A DNA stretch of 64,000 nt from Pseudomonadota bacterium (GTDB lineage Bacteria; Desulfobacterota; Desulfobulbia; Desulfobulbales; Desulfocapsaceae). The stretch spans positions 124,001 through 188,000 of the forward strand of contig JAHJNL010000007.1 in NCBI GenBank assembly GCA_018820855.1. The letters run 5' to 3'. Both the position numbers and the translations under genes were made by a program. This document shows, piece after piece, positions 33,795 through 43,564 of this stretch. Position 1 is the stretch's first letter. Each line of letters begins with the position of its first letter. The notes under the pieces were generated by a model. The model saw only the letters and a program-made list of their open reading frames with translations. It made no database searches and was not told the origin of the DNA.

Positions 33795-35327
33795 CTACTC
33801 CTCCCAGCTTATTTCGTATTTTTCAATGTGGAGATTTTTTGCAGGAACAATGGTGAGTCTTTTGCCTGTGTCCCTTTCAAGTTCATTGGTTATGGCCCCT
33901 TCTTCATTGAGCAGCATATCTGCCACCCGAGGATGGACTGTTAACGTGATATGGGTGCCGCTGTTGCGCAAGGCATTTCGAGAAATCTTTCTGTAAATTT
34001 CATAACAGATAGTGCGTCGCGATTTAAGGACACCTTCTCCGGCACAGCAATGACAAGGTTCACACATCATCTGGTTTAGATTTTCACAATTACGTTTCCT
34101 GGTCATTTGTACCAGGCCGAATTCAGTTAGTTTGAGGATATTGATCCTGCTCTTGTCCTTTTTTACTGCTTCTTTAAAGGAGGTAAACAGTTCCTCTCTG
34201 TGCAGCTCATCTTCCATATCAATAAAATCAATAATGATGATTCCGCCAATGTTGCGTAATCTGAGCTGATAAGCAATTTCTTTAACAGCTTCCATATTGG
34301 TTTTGAAAATGGTTTCTTCAAGGTCGTTTTTGCCGACGAACCGTCCGGTATTGACGTCGATAACGCTGAGTGCCTCAGTAGTTTCAATGATGATGTATCC
34401 GCCGGAGCGTAACCACACCTTTTTTCCGAGGGCTCTTGATATCTCCACTTCAATTCCATGAGCTTCAAAAAGGGGTGATTTACCCTGGTAAAATGAGATT
34501 CTGTCCAGCAGTTTGGGAGCAAAGGTCTGAACGAAACGATACAGCTTTTCGTAGGTCTTGTGGTCATCCAGAACAAGACTGTTGACTTCAGAGGTAAAGA
34601 GATCACGAACTGAACGAAAGGTGATGTCAAGATCTTCATAGATGAGTGCAGGGACTATGGAACGACATGAGATATCCTGAATCTCATCCCAGAGAAGAAG
34701 GAGAAATTCCATGTCGGCCTCAAGCTCTTCCAGACTTGCTTGTTCGGCAACGGTACGAACAATAAAACCTGTACCGGCAGGACGCAGGTCCTCGATACGA
34801 TCCTTCAGGGTTTGGCGAATTTCCTCGTCTTCGATCTTTCTTGAAATACCAATATGATCGGTCAGGGGCATGAAGACCAGATTTCTGCACGGCAGAGTGA
34901 TGTGACATGTTAATCTGGCACCCTTGGTACCGATGGGATCTTTTCCAACCTGCACAGTGATCTCCTGTCCTTCGGTCAGGAGATCTTCTATGTTCATTCC
35001 TGGTTGCCGATTTATATCGGTATCCGGCACAGTGGATGTCAATTCCAGTTTGCCGCAGGGCTGTTCTTTTTTCATCATCCGACTTTCCAGGTCAGCATGA
35101 GAAATATAGACATCATCCACATAGAGAAAACCGGTTCGTTCCAGGCCGATATCAATAAATGCGGCCTGCATTCCGGGAAGTACTCTGACCACACGGCCTC
35201 GGTAGATGTTTCCAACTAAGCCCTTTTCAGTCGGACGTTGCAGATGAAATTCAGCCAGTTGCCCATTCTCGACCAGAGCTATTCGTATTTCATAGCTTGT
35301 GGCATTAATAAGTATTTTGCTGCTCAT
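33795..35327 (-). CDS. rng: Ribonuclease G/E family endoribonuclease
   Basis: This endonuclease cleaves single-stranded RNA in rRNA maturation and mRNA decay. The 510-residue protein has an N-terminal S1 domain (about 35-125), an RNase H-like section, the 5'-sensor region and a catalytic DNase I-like part with VIDVNTGRFVG (first Asp) and IIIDFIDMEDE (second Asp). A zinc-link CEPCHCCAGEG follows near residue 415. It lacks the long unstructured C-terminal degradosome scaffold of RNase E, so the RNase G name fits better. It lies upstream of the M23 gene. Confidence 0.93.
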   Translation of the reverse strand: MSSKILINATSYEIRIALVENGQLAEFHLQRPTEKGLVGNIYRGRVVRVLPGMQAAFIDIGLERTGFLYVDDVYISHADLESRMMKKEQPCGKLELTSTVPDTDINRQPGMNIEDLLTEGQEITVQVGKDPIGTKGARLTCHITLPCRNLVFMPLTDHIGISRKIEDEEIRQTLKDRIEDLRPAGTGFIVRTVAEQASLEELEADMEFLLLLWDEIQDISCRSIVPALIYEDLDITFRSVRDLFTSEVNSLVLDDHKTYEKLYRFVQTFAPKLLDRISFYQGKSPLFEAHGIEVEISRALGKKVWLRSGGYIIIETTEALSVIDVNTGRFVGKNDLEETIFKTNMEAVKEIAYQLRLRNIGGIIIIDFIDMEDELHREELFTSFKEAVKKDKSRINILKLTEFGLVQMTRKRNCENLNQMMCEPCHCCAGEGVLKSRRTICYEIYRKISRNALRNSGTHITLTVHPRVADMLLNEEGAITNELERDTGKRLTIVPAKNLHIEKYEISWEE

Positions 35328-35474
35328 AATTTTGAATTCTATTGGGTGACCATCGCGAAGACGGTAGATGAGATTGTAGTTATCTTGATAAACATCAAAT
35401 TATACAGTATCCCTGTGTAAAAATCCTCTTCTAATTCAGATTATTTATTGGCGTTGTGTTACGCATGATTGAAT

Positions 35475-36401
35475 ATGACTGGTATTTCTGTAATCATTCC
35501 AACATATAACCGGGCGGCATTCCTTGGTCGCGCCCTTAAATCAGTACAAGAGCAAACTCTGGCCTGTGCTGAAGTTATTGTAGTGGACGATGGGTCGACA
35601 GATAACACAGGCTCTTGTGTATCAACTTTCGCTTCCCAGTGCAGCTTTCCAGTCCGCTATGTTTATCAAGAAAACAGTGGTCCGGCAGCAGCCAGGAACA
35701 GAGGGATGCAGGAAGCCCGTTTTTCTGTCTTTGCCTTTCTTGATTCGGATGATCATTGGCAAAAAAAGAAATGTGAACTTCAGCTTGCCGCCCTTGAAAA
35801 GAGGCCTGAAATGATGATCTCTCACACCAGAGAGCGTTGGCAGCGGTGCGGTGTTCATCTTAATCAGAAAAAGATTCATCAAGCTGGAGATGGTGACATC
35901 TTCAGCTATTGTTTGCGCCTCTGCACCGTAGGCATGTCAACTATTATGGTGAGAAGAGAACTCTTTGAAGAGATCGGACTGTTCAATGAAAAAATGCGAT
36001 GTTGTGAAGACTATGATCTTTGGCTGCGCATCAGCAGTCGTTACCCCTTTCTCTTGGTGGATATGCCCTTGACCGTCAAGGAAGGAGGTCGTGACGACCA
36101 GGTTTCCTGGCAATACAGGGTAGGCATGGATACCTTACGAATTAAAGCAATTTTGGATCTCATCCGCAAAGGTTGTTTATCTGAGGAACAGGTTGTTTTG
36201 TCTCTGGAGGAGTTGCAGAGGAAATGCCGCGTCTATGGTCAGGGCTGTATCAAGCATAAGCGGCCTGAAGAGGGCCAATGGTACTTGCACATCGCACAGT
36301 GGACTAAAACTGTCCTTGACAGGAAACCTCTGATCCCCTTTACTGTCCCCGCAAATCCTGTTTGCCTGACAAAGCCGTTGTTGAGCACTACCGATTCGTG
36401 A
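35475..36401 (+). CDS. Family 2 glycosyltransferase
   Basis: This GT-A-fold transferase adds a sugar from a nucleotide donor. About 308 residues from the ATG at 35475 (a TTG two codons earlier is an alternative). Motifs are SVIIPTYNRAAFLGRAL, VVDDGSTDNT, the donor-site AAARNRG-like segment (PAAARNRGMQEA), and the DXD-type FLDSDDHW. A later CCEDYDLWLRI segment fits the catalytic ED. The acceptor is unknown, probably a cell-envelope glycan. It lies alone between RNase G (divergent) and the radical SAM gene. Confidence 0.9.
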   Translation: MTGISVIIPTYNRAAFLGRALKSVQEQTLACAEVIVVDDGSTDNTGSCVSTFASQCSFPVRYVYQENSGPAAARNRGMQEARFSVFAFLDSDDHWQKKKCELQLAALEKRPEMMISHTRERWQRCGVHLNQKKIHQAGDGDIFSYCLRLCTVGMSTIMVRRELFEEIGLFNEKMRCCEDYDLWLRISSRYPFLLVDMPLTVKEGGRDDQVSWQYRVGMDTLRIKAILDLIRKGCLSEEQVVLSLEELQRKCRVYGQGCIKHKRPEEGQWYLHIAQWTKTVLDRKPLIPFTVPANPVCLTKPLLSTTDS

Positions 36402-36578
36402 AGAGTCTGTAGCCTTACAAAGAGGTTTCTTAAAGAGCAGGTAAGCACAAGCTCTGAGGCGAATATGGTGATAAGGCCTCAGGTCTGCGACAGATATTGC
36501 GTGGGTTATTTTAAAATGGATATAGCGATAGGGCCGAATAGTTCATATGGCAACTGATCCAGTAAGGATGGTGGAAAA

Positions 36579-37703
36579 GTGACACAAACAAGATCGTGGA
36601 AAGACCCTTCACTTTATGTACGACAGATTCATGTGGAAGAGTCCTGTCTTGAGTTGGACTACACTCATCAGATCCTGGAACGCGCAGCTCTTCCTTACAC
36701 AGTAGTCAAAGATCGGCAGGACCCCGCTGGAATTCCAGGTGAATACCCGGACAATTTGACAAGAGGCAAGCATCATCTGCTGCTGTGCAGAAATCGAGGT
36801 CATTTTTTCAAACCCTGCCCAGGTACTCGGGAGTATCGATGCTGTGACTATCAGGTCTTAAATATCGGGATGAACTGTCCCATGGATTGTGTGTACTGCA
36901 TTCTCCAAGCCTATCTCAATAAGCCGTGGTTGACCTTTTTTGTCAATACCGACGATATGTTTCATGAACTTGAAGAATCGTTTGCAGGCGAACCTGACCG
37001 TTTTTTTCGTATTGGTACAGGTGAGTTTACCGATTCAATGGCCTTGGATCGACTCACCTGTCTCAGTAGTAAGCTGGTTGAGTTTATGGCTGACCAGAAA
37101 CAAGGTGTTCTTGAACTGAAAACCAAGAGTGGGGTAATTCATAATCTGAAAGAATTGCGTCATAACGGTAGAACAGTGCTGGCTTGGTCGCTCAACAGTA
37201 TTCCAATCATGGAAAAAGAAGAGATCCGCACCGCAACATTGGATGAGCGACTGGCTGCGGCCAGGCAATGTGCAGAGTGGGGCTATAAACTGGCCTTTCA
37301 TTTCGATCCAATCATCGATCATTCCGGTTGGGAGGAAGGGTATGCGGAAACTGTTAAGAAACTGTTTCAGAGTGTCCCGGCTGAGCAAATAGTCTGGATA
37401 TCCTTAGGCGCCCTTCGATACCTTCCTTCCTTGAAAACTATTGGCACTCAACGTTTTCCCGGGACACGGATCTATTATCAGGAATTTATAGAAGGGCTCG
37501 ACAACAAGAAACGCTATTTTCGTCCTCATCGCGTCAATCTTTATAAACATATCTACAAGCTTCTCAAACGCTATGCGAATCCATCAACCTGCATCTATTT
37601 TTGCATGGAGAGTGATGAAATATGGAAAGAGGTGATGGGGTATCTTCCCGAAGAAAGGGGAGGAATTCCTGCTATGCTCGACAGAACAATCTGCGTTAAC
37701 TGA
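36579..37703 (+). CDS. Radical SAM protein of the spore photoproduct lyase-like family
   Basis: A 374-residue protein starting with GTG. The radical SAM cysteine cluster is CPMDCVYC (Cx3Cx2C), preceded by GM(N) as in the SplB-like branch. The surrounding sequence (HFFKPCPGTREYRCCDYQ before it, GTGEFTDSMALD and YYQEFIEGLDNKKRYFRPHR after it) fits SPL-like radical SAM proteins. Spore photoproduct lyase repairs UV-damaged DNA in spore formers, but this organism type does not obviously sporulate, so another DNA or nucleic-acid repair role is possible (inference). No partner gene is adjacent. A 177-base gap separates it from the glycosyltransferase. Confidence 0.82.
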   Translation: MTQTRSWKDPSLYVRQIHVEESCLELDYTHQILERAALPYTVVKDRQDPAGIPGEYPDNLTRGKHHLLLCRNRGHFFKPCPGTREYRCCDYQVLNIGMNCPMDCVYCILQAYLNKPWLTFFVNTDDMFHELEESFAGEPDRFFRIGTGEFTDSMALDRLTCLSSKLVEFMADQKQGVLELKTKSGVIHNLKELRHNGRTVLAWSLNSIPIMEKEEIRTATLDERLAAARQCAEWGYKLAFHFDPIIDHSGWEEGYAETVKKLFQSVPAEQIVWISLGALRYLPSLKTIGTQRFPGTRIYYQEFIEGLDNKKRYFRPHRVNLYKHIYKLLKRYANPSTCIYFCMESDEIWKEVMGYLPEERGGIPAMLDRTICVN

Positions 37704-37897
37704 AAATCAAAACAAGCTCTTGAAAAAACAGATTTCTTTATAAGGATGATGAGAGGCAATTCCGCATTTTCTTCTGGATAATTAGAAGGGGGCTGTGGTA
37801 TTAAATAAAGTTCTCATCAACACGATTTTTCCTGACGGCAAGTTTTCAGAGCGATCAGGACATCACTACTCACATTCATAAATAAGCAGGAGGTAAT

Positions 37898-38332
37898 ATG
37901 CTCAATAAGGCAATGTTGATTGGCAATCTCGGTGGAGATCCCGAGATCCGTTACACCCAGGCAGGGGCCCCTGTTGCAACCTTTACAGTTGCAACTACTG
38001 AACGCTGGACCGACAAGGAAGGTCAGAAACAGGAAACCACTGAATGGCATCGTGTTGTTGCCTGGCGCAAGCTTGCCGAAATCTGCGGGGAATATCTTCA
38101 TAAGGGTTCAAAGGTTTATATTGAAGGAAAAATTCAGACCAGGAAATGGCAGGATCAAAACGGTAATGACCGCTACACCACTGAAATTGTCGCACGTGAC
38201 ATGCAGATGTTAAGTCCGAAGGGGGGGGGGATGGGTGGTGATAGTGGCGGATATAATCAGCCTCCTCTGCCAGAGCCTCCGTCTGGAGGAGGGTATGGTG
38301 GTGGTGAAACCGGTGACGACGTCCCGTTTTAA
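37898..38332 (+). CDS. ssb: Single-stranded DNA-binding protein
   Basis: SSB coats single-stranded DNA and recruits replication and repair proteins. The 144-residue protein has an OB fold (about 1-108: [20 protein letters not shown] ... [21 protein letters not shown]), a short glycine-rich linker and the acidic tip DDVPF that binds partners. A strong AGGAGG box precedes the ATG. Although single-copy in this window, it lies close upstream of the DnaJ-type gene, from which it is separated by 324 non-coding bases. Confidence 0.97.
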   Translation: MLNKAMLIGNLGGDPEIRYTQAGAPVATFTVATTERWTDKEGQKQETTEWHRVVAWRKLAEICGEYLHKGSKVYIEGKIQTRKWQDQNGNDRYTTEIVARDMQMLSPKGGGMGGDSGGYNQPPLPEPPSGGGYGGGETGDDVPF

Positions 38333-38656
38333 ATTTCTGAAAATTTGTCATGCAGATTATCAATAGACAAAAAGTTTATTGTTTCCTGTAATGCCTGTTT
38401 TTTCTTTAGCGTCAGTTGCTCTTTTTTTCAGGCAGTGAGCAGTTTTTTCTGAGAATCTGCTCACTGCCTTCCAAGAAAACTCTCTTCCATCTCCTTGCTT
38501 CCTCTTGACTGCATCAGTCGCCATTCCTATTGTTGATGACATGTATGAGTATGTTGAAGGTCTGATGTCGGAATGAAATCGATTTTTTTTTCATGAATTT
38601 CGGATTCGACCAGGCTCTCTTGAGTTAATGTAAGGGGAGAGGAATTTTACACATCA
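38333..38656. other. 324-base intergenic region between ssb and the DnaJ gene
   Basis: No coding frame is convincing. It holds a 12-bp inverted repeat (38431-38468, separate entry) and a short weak hairpin right after ssb (near 38360-38382). AT-rich sequence follows up to the DnaJ ribosome-binding site (GGGGAGAGG, about 38633-38641). The DnaJ gene's promoter was not identified. Confidence 0.5.
38431..38468. repeat. 12-bp perfect inverted repeat without a trailing T-tract
   Basis: GGCAGTGAGCAG (38431-38442) pairs with CTGCTCACTGCC (38457-38468) over a 14-base, T-rich loop. Seven T lie just before the stem on the plus strand, not after it, so it is not a standard terminator in either direction. 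Confidence 0.6.
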
Positions 38657-39586
38657 ATGGAATATTACGAACTATTAGGGCTAAGCAAAGATGCTTCTGC
38701 TCAGGAAATAAAAAAGGCCTATCGCAAACTTGCTCTGAAGTATCACCCGGATAAAAACGAGGGAGATAAGGCAGCAGAGGAAAAGTTTAAAGAAATCAGT
38801 GAGGCTTATGCTGTACTCTCCGACCCGAACAAGAAAAAACAGTATGATACTTACGGGTCCACCGGTTTTCACCAGCGATACTCTCAGGAAGATATCTTCA
38901 GAAATTTTAATCTTGATGATATTCTTAATCAATTCGGTTTCGGAGGACGAAGTGGTGGAGGGAATTCCTTTCGAATGAATATGAGTGGGGGGGGAGGCGC
39001 GGCTCAGTCCTTTTTTAATCAGGGCGCTCCCGGAGGAGGATGTGGTTCTTGCCATACTCCTGCCAAAGGGCAAGACCTGACTTATCAGATTTCAGTGACA
39101 CTTGAAGATGTCCTGCACGGCGCAGAAAAAAATATTGCTCTTCGCCATAACGGTACCCCGCAAAACGTAAGTGTCAGGGTTCCGAAGGGAATCGAAGCCG
39201 GGAAGAAGCTTCGTCTAAAAGGAAAGGGTGGCCAGGCTCCTCCCGGAGGGACAGCCGGAGATCTTTACCTGAAAGTGGATATCGCCCCACATGATCGCTT
39301 TATAAGAGATGGTGACAATCTGATTCTGGAACAGAAAGTTCCTTTCAGTCAGGCCTGTCTCGGTGCCAAAGTGGAGGTGGTGACTCTTGAAGGGAAAAAA
39401 TTCATGGTTAATGTGCCGGCAGGTATACAGGGTGATGCCAAATTGCGCTTAAAGGGGCATGGCCTGCCTGGCGGACCGCTCAGTGGACGCGGAGATCTTT
39501 ATGTCAAAGTTGCAGTGGAGATTCCGAAAGAACTTGGTGAGGAACAGCAGGAATTTATAAAAAAATTACAGGATATCGGTTTGTGA
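38657..39586 (+). CDS. DnaJ-type co-chaperone of the CbpA class
   Basis: This co-chaperone stimulates DnaK ATPase activity. The 309-residue protein has a J domain (about 1-70, with HPDKN, the HPD motif), a Gly/Phe-rich region (about 75-125) and the two DnaJ C-terminal beta domains (about 135-305). It lacks the four-repeat DnaJ zinc finger, so it is CbpA-like. A single CxxC (CGSC, about 132-135) sits at the linker, unusual for the class. It ends at a long perfect hairpin (39595-39643). The ribosome-binding site GGGGAGAGG is a little far from the ATG (about 15 bases). Confidence 0.92.
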   Translation: MEYYELLGLSKDASAQEIKKAYRKLALKYHPDKNEGDKAAEEKFKEISEAYAVLSDPNKKKQYDTYGSTGFHQRYSQEDIFRNFNLDDILNQFGFGGRSGGGNSFRMNMSGGGGAAQSFFNQGAPGGGCGSCHTPAKGQDLTYQISVTLEDVLHGAEKNIALRHNGTPQNVSVRVPKGIEAGKKLRLKGKGGQAPPGGTAGDLYLKVDIAPHDRFIRDGDNLILEQKVPFSQACLGAKVEVVTLEGKKFMVNVPAGIQGDAKLRLKGHGLPGGPLSGRGDLYVKVAVEIPKELGEEQQEFIKKLQDIGL

Positions 39587-39594
39587 AACTTTTT

Positions 39595-39643
39595 CAGAAC
39601 TCCAGTGCATGACGTGAGAGTTGTGTCATGCACTGGAGTTCTG
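39595..39643. repeat. 19-bp perfect stem-loop between convergent dnaJ-type gene and leuD
   Basis: CAGAACTCCAGTGCATGAC (39595-39613) pairs base for base with 39625-39643 over an 11-base loop. No T-tract follows on either strand. It lies eight bases after the DnaJ stop and about 46 bases past the leuD stop. It may work as a terminator with help, or protect mRNA 3' ends. Confidence 0.7.
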
Positions 39644-39689
39644 GAGAAATATGCAAGTCAGATCTTTCCTCGCTTCAAACTAGGCTTCT

Positions 39690-40226
39690 CTAATAGTTGG
39701 CATCGGCAAAGGCAAGCCAACCTCCAGCGCTAACCAGGTTTTTGTCGTAGGGGTTGAGCACAAAGGAACACTTCAAAGAATCTTGCGATGCATCACTGGA
39801 TGTTGCAACCATAACCCCTTTTTCCACATCCACCTCTACGGTGAGCTCACCGGAGAGAGCAAACAGGGCGTCAATATCACTCTTCGACAATTCCATGGCC
39901 AGGATACCGCAGTTGAACATGTTTTGTCGGAAAATTCGGGCAAAACTCTCGGCAATGACCACGTTGATGTCATTCACTTCAAAGGCCCAGACCGCATGTT
40001 CACGGGAAGAGCCACAGCCGAAATTTGCCCTGGTGATTACCACCTTAGCCTGCTTCATGGCTTGAGACTGGCTGTCAAAGGGCTTACCGTTTAAGAGCAG
40101 ATCTTCAAGCAAATGTGGTTTGAGGGCGATTTTCGTGATTTCGGTGAGATATTTTGCCGGGATAATCTCATCGGTATTAATGTCGTTTCTGTCCAGCAGG
40201 ACAGCAGGGCCTCCGAATGTTTTCAT
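39690..40226 (-). CDS. leuD: 3-isopropylmalate dehydratase small subunit
   Basis: This is the swivel-domain partner of LeuC in leucine synthesis. The 178-residue protein has the typical DRNDINTDEIIPAKYLT and NFGCGSSREHAVWA segments. It belongs to the short archaeal/bacterial type also found with homoaconitases, so another 2-hydroxyacid dehydratase cannot be excluded. It starts three bases after leuC ends, so the subunits are made together. Confidence 0.93.
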   Translation of the reverse strand: MKTFGGPAVLLDRNDINTDEIIPAKYLTEITKIALKPHLLEDLLLNGKPFDSQSQAMKQAKVVITRANFGCGSSREHAVWAFEVNDINVVIAESFARIFRQNMFNCGILAMELSKSDIDALFALSGELTVEVDVEKGVMVATSSDASQDSLKCSFVLNPYDKNLVSAGGWLAFADANY

Positions 40227-40229
40227 ACC

Positions 40230-41528
40230 TTATACCTCTTCTGAAACGAGAAAATGTCTTGGGTCAGTGATGGTCCCTGTCACCGCTGCTGCTGCTGCTG
40301 AGAAAGGGCTCATGAGATGAACCATGCCGCCTTTGCCCATACGGCCATTGAAGTTTCTGTTGGTGGTTGAGGCGCAGACCTCACCTTCGGCAAGGACCCC
40401 TGAGCTCATGCCCAGACAGGCGCCACAGGTGGGGTTTAGGACGCAGAACCCCGCATCCATAAAAATCTTAATGATTCCTTCAGCCAAGGCCTGTGAATAA
40501 ATCGCAGGCGTTGCCGGTGTGACAATTCCTCTCACCCCTGGTGCCAGTGTACGTCCTTTTAAAATAGAAGCGGCATCACGCAGATCCTCTATTCTGCCAT
40601 TGGTGCAGGAACCAATGTAGATTTGATCCACAGGAGTTCCTTCCATGTCCTTAATATCCTTGACGTGGTCGGGCTTGTAGCCATAGGTGACCATAGGGAC
40701 CAACTCGGACACATCAAGGTACAGGGTTTCTATGTATTCGGCATCCGGATCAGAGTGCCACTTGGAAAAATCTTTCACTGCATCATCGATTGTCGCGTAA
40801 TCATCTTTCACAAAAGGCCAGAGATATTCGGCTGTTACCCGGTCAGGATAGCAGAGTCCGCTGGTGGCTCCTGCTTCCACGGCCATGTTGCACAAGGTCA
40901 TACGAGCAGCCATGCCCATCGAGTCGACCACAGGACCGACAAATTCAATTACTCGATCCGTGGCACCGTTTACCGTTAGTTTTTTGATGATGGCAAGGAT
41001 GACATCTTTGGCAGTGACTCCCCGCTGTAACTGGCCTGTTATCTCAACCTTCATGGAGACAGGTGCACGAAAGGTACAGACGCCTTTCAGGATTCCCACC
41101 TCAAGATCTGTAGTGCCAACGCCTGCGGCAAAGGCACCAAAAGCGCCGTGGGTGCAGGTGTGGGAATCACCCATGATCACTGTGTAGCCGGGACGGATAA
41201 AGCCTTTTTCAGGGAAGAGGGCATGGCAAACACCATTTGCACCAACATCAAAAAAATCCTTAATGTTGTGCCGTTTGGCCCAGTCACGCATGATTTTCCC
41301 TTGCGCGGCAGTTTTTGAGTCTTTGGCCGGGGTGACATGATCAATAACAGCCTTAATCCTGGCTGGATCATAGACCCGGTCCATCCCTTTTTCCATTAAA
41401 TCCATGATGGCGATGGGAGTGGTGATTTCATGACATAACACCACGTCCAGATCGAGAACCATGTTTTCCGGAGTGGGGGTGTCACGGAGATGGGCGTCAA
41501 ATATTTTGTCTGTTATGGTCTTTCCCAT
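40230..41528 (-). CDS. leuC: 3-isopropylmalate dehydratase large subunit
   Basis: LeuC carries the [4Fe-4S] cluster that isomerises isopropylmalate. The 432-residue protein is of the short (about 420-430 residue) HACN-type. Cluster cysteines are in YIGSCTNGR and NPTCGACLG, with GDSHTCTHGA as the nearby substrate site. leuA and leuB are not in the window, so leucine synthesis genes are scattered, or this pair serves another acid. It is divergent from the binding-protein gene at 41756. Confidence 0.94.
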   Translation of the reverse strand: MGKTITDKIFDAHLRDTPTPENMVLDLDVVLCHEITTPIAIMDLMEKGMDRVYDPARIKAVIDHVTPAKDSKTAAQGKIMRDWAKRHNIKDFFDVGANGVCHALFPEKGFIRPGYTVIMGDSHTCTHGAFGAFAAGVGTTDLEVGILKGVCTFRAPVSMKVEITGQLQRGVTAKDVILAIIKKLTVNGATDRVIEFVGPVVDSMGMAARMTLCNMAVEAGATSGLCYPDRVTAEYLWPFVKDDYATIDDAVKDFSKWHSDPDAEYIETLYLDVSELVPMVTYGYKPDHVKDIKDMEGTPVDQIYIGSCTNGRIEDLRDAASILKGRTLAPGVRGIVTPATPAIYSQALAEGIIKIFMDAGFCVLNPTCGACLGMSSGVLAEGEVCASTTNRNFNGRMGKGGMVHLMSPFSAAAAAVTGTITDPRHFLVSEEV

Positions 41529-41755
41529 GAACGTACTCCATACAGTTCCGTTATTAAGAGAGGAAATAGTATATTTCCCTGTGGATGCGTATTCCTGTTG
41601 CCGGATGGCTTACAAAAAGACAGAATCGACCAGCAGGAAAATCTGACATAATACCTGAAAAATGATACTGTTGCCAGTAGATAATAGAATGGAGAAGGTG
41701 AAGCTTCATATCACTTTCTTGTCACCACCCAGAATCGATATCGGAGAACTGAAGA

Positions 41756-43564
41756 ATGACCTTTTTTGTTTCCTCTCTTGCCAGTTTTTTTGTATTTTTT
41801 ATAAGCGTTAGCAGTCTGCAAGCCGCCCATGGAATCTCCATAGACGGAAACTTGAAATATCCTGCTGATTTCAAACAGTTTGATTATGTTTCCAAAGATG
41901 CCGCGAAAGGCGGGAAACTGTCTCTCCATGATATCGGCAGTTTTGATAAGATGAACCCTTTTACACTCAAGGGTACGGCCCCCTTCGGTCTGGATATGTT
42001 TGTCTTTGAGCCTTTGGCAGAGGGGAGTTTTGATGAACCTTTTGCTGAATACGGACTGATTGCCAAAGATATCGAACTGGCGGAAGATCGTATGTCTGTG
42101 ACCTTTACCGTCAACGAAGAGGCGCGATTTTCAGACGGTACGCCAGTGACTCCGGAAGACGTTCGTTTTTCTCTGGAGACACTTAAAAGTGATAGAGTGC
42201 ATCCTTTTTATCCCTACTATTATCATGATATCAAGGAAGCAAAGGTGCTGGATACCCATCGGGTACAATTCCTTTTTAATCGTCCTAACCGTGAACTGCA
42301 TATGATTGCAGCTTCGATTCCTGTGCTGTCTCAGGCCTTTTATAAAAAACATCCCTTTACAGGAGAAGGGAGTGAAATCATGGTTGCTCCAGTTGGTTCA
42401 GGCCCCTATGTGGTGTCTCAGGTAACTCAAGGGAAATCTATTACCTATAAGAAAAACCCCAACTACTGGGCGCGTAATCACCCGGTGCGTAAGGGGATGT
42501 ATAATTTCGACACCATAACAGTCAACTATTATAAAGATCAGGTCGTGGCCGTGGAAGCCTTCAAAGCCGGTGAGTTTGATTTTATGATGGTCAACATCGC
42601 CAAGCAGTGGGCTCGGGATATGGTGGGAAAGCGTTTTGATACAGGTGAGCTGATCAAAAAGAGTTATCCTCACCAGAACAATGCCGGAATGCAGGGATTC
42701 CTGATGAACAGTCGTCGCCCGATTTTTCAGGATGTACGCGTACGTCAGGCCATGGGGCTTGCCTTTGATTTTCAGTGGACAAATAAGTCATTGTTTTATG
42801 GACAGTATGCGCGAACCACTTCTTTCTTCAGTAACTCCTATCTTGCCGCCACCGGTTTGCCTTCCGGACTTGAGCTCACCTACCTGGAACCATTCCGCGA
42901 CAAACTTCCCCACGAGGTTTTCACCACCCCATTAGCCTCTCCTGATTCCACAGATAAGGGTGGGCTGCGGAGTAACTTACGTAAGGCTCAGCAACTGTTA
43001 GAGGATGCCGGATGGACCATTCAGGAAGGTGTTTTGCGTAATAGTGAAGGAAAAAAATTCCACTTTGAAATTCTGCTGGTATCGCCTTTCTTTGAAAGGG
43101 TTATGGCACCCTATGTCCGCAACTTGAAAAAGCTTGGAATGGAGGTGGATTATCGTACCATTGATCCAGCCCTGTACACGGACAGGCTGCAGAATTTTGA
43201 CTTTGACATGACTGTTCATGTCTATGGTCAATCTCAGTCGCCTGGCAATGAACAGAAGAATTACTGGCATTCCGAATCAGCAGACCGTCCGGGATCTAAA
43301 AATCTTGCAGGCATCAAGGATCCTGTGGTGGATGCAATTGTTGAAAAAATCATATATGCACAGACCCAGGAGGAATTGACTGCAGCCTGTAAGGCTTTGG
43401 ATCGTGTTCTGTGGTATGGATACTACCTTGTCCCCAATTGGTATCTGAACGTTCATCGTATCGCCTATCGTAACAGTTTTCTGCAACCCGACATTCTACC
43501 TCTTTACTACAATCATTTTCAATTGCTGATGACCTGGTGGAGCAAAGAAAGTTTAAAAAAATGA
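41756..43564 (+). CDS. Periplasmic oligopeptide-type ABC binding protein (YejA-like)
   Basis: This family-5 solute-binding protein has 602 residues. A signal peptide (hydrophobic 2-22, cleavage near LQAAHG) is followed by the SBP_bac_5 fold (DIGSFDKMNPFTLKG, then FTVNEEARFSDGTPVTPEDV). The sequence resembles YejA-type binding proteins for larger peptides. No permease or ATPase gene follows, so it is an orphan in this window. The next gene, a cold-shock protein, lies 224 bases away. The ligand cannot be read from the sequence. Confidence 0.88.
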   Translation: MTFFVSSLASFFVFFISVSSLQAAHGISIDGNLKYPADFKQFDYVSKDAAKGGKLSLHDIGSFDKMNPFTLKGTAPFGLDMFVFEPLAEGSFDEPFAEYGLIAKDIELAEDRMSVTFTVNEEARFSDGTPVTPEDVRFSLETLKSDRVHPFYPYYYHDIKEAKVLDTHRVQFLFNRPNRELHMIAASIPVLSQAFYKKHPFTGEGSEIMVAPVGSGPYVVSQVTQGKSITYKKNPNYWARNHPVRKGMYNFDTITVNYYKDQVVAVEAFKAGEFDFMMVNIAKQWARDMVGKRFDTGELIKKSYPHQNNAGMQGFLMNSRRPIFQDVRVRQAMGLAFDFQWTNKSLFYGQYARTTSFFSNSYLAATGLPSGLELTYLEPFRDKLPHEVFTTPLASPDSTDKGGLRSNLRKAQQLLEDAGWTIQEGVLRNSEGKKFHFEILLVSPFFERVMAPYVRNLKKLGMEVDYRTIDPALYTDRLQNFDFDMTVHVYGQSQSPGNEQKNYWHSESADRPGSKNLAGIKDPVVDAIVEKIIYAQTQEELTAACKALDRVLWYGYYLVPNWYLNVHRIAYRNSFLQPDILPLYYNHFQLLMTWWSKESLKK

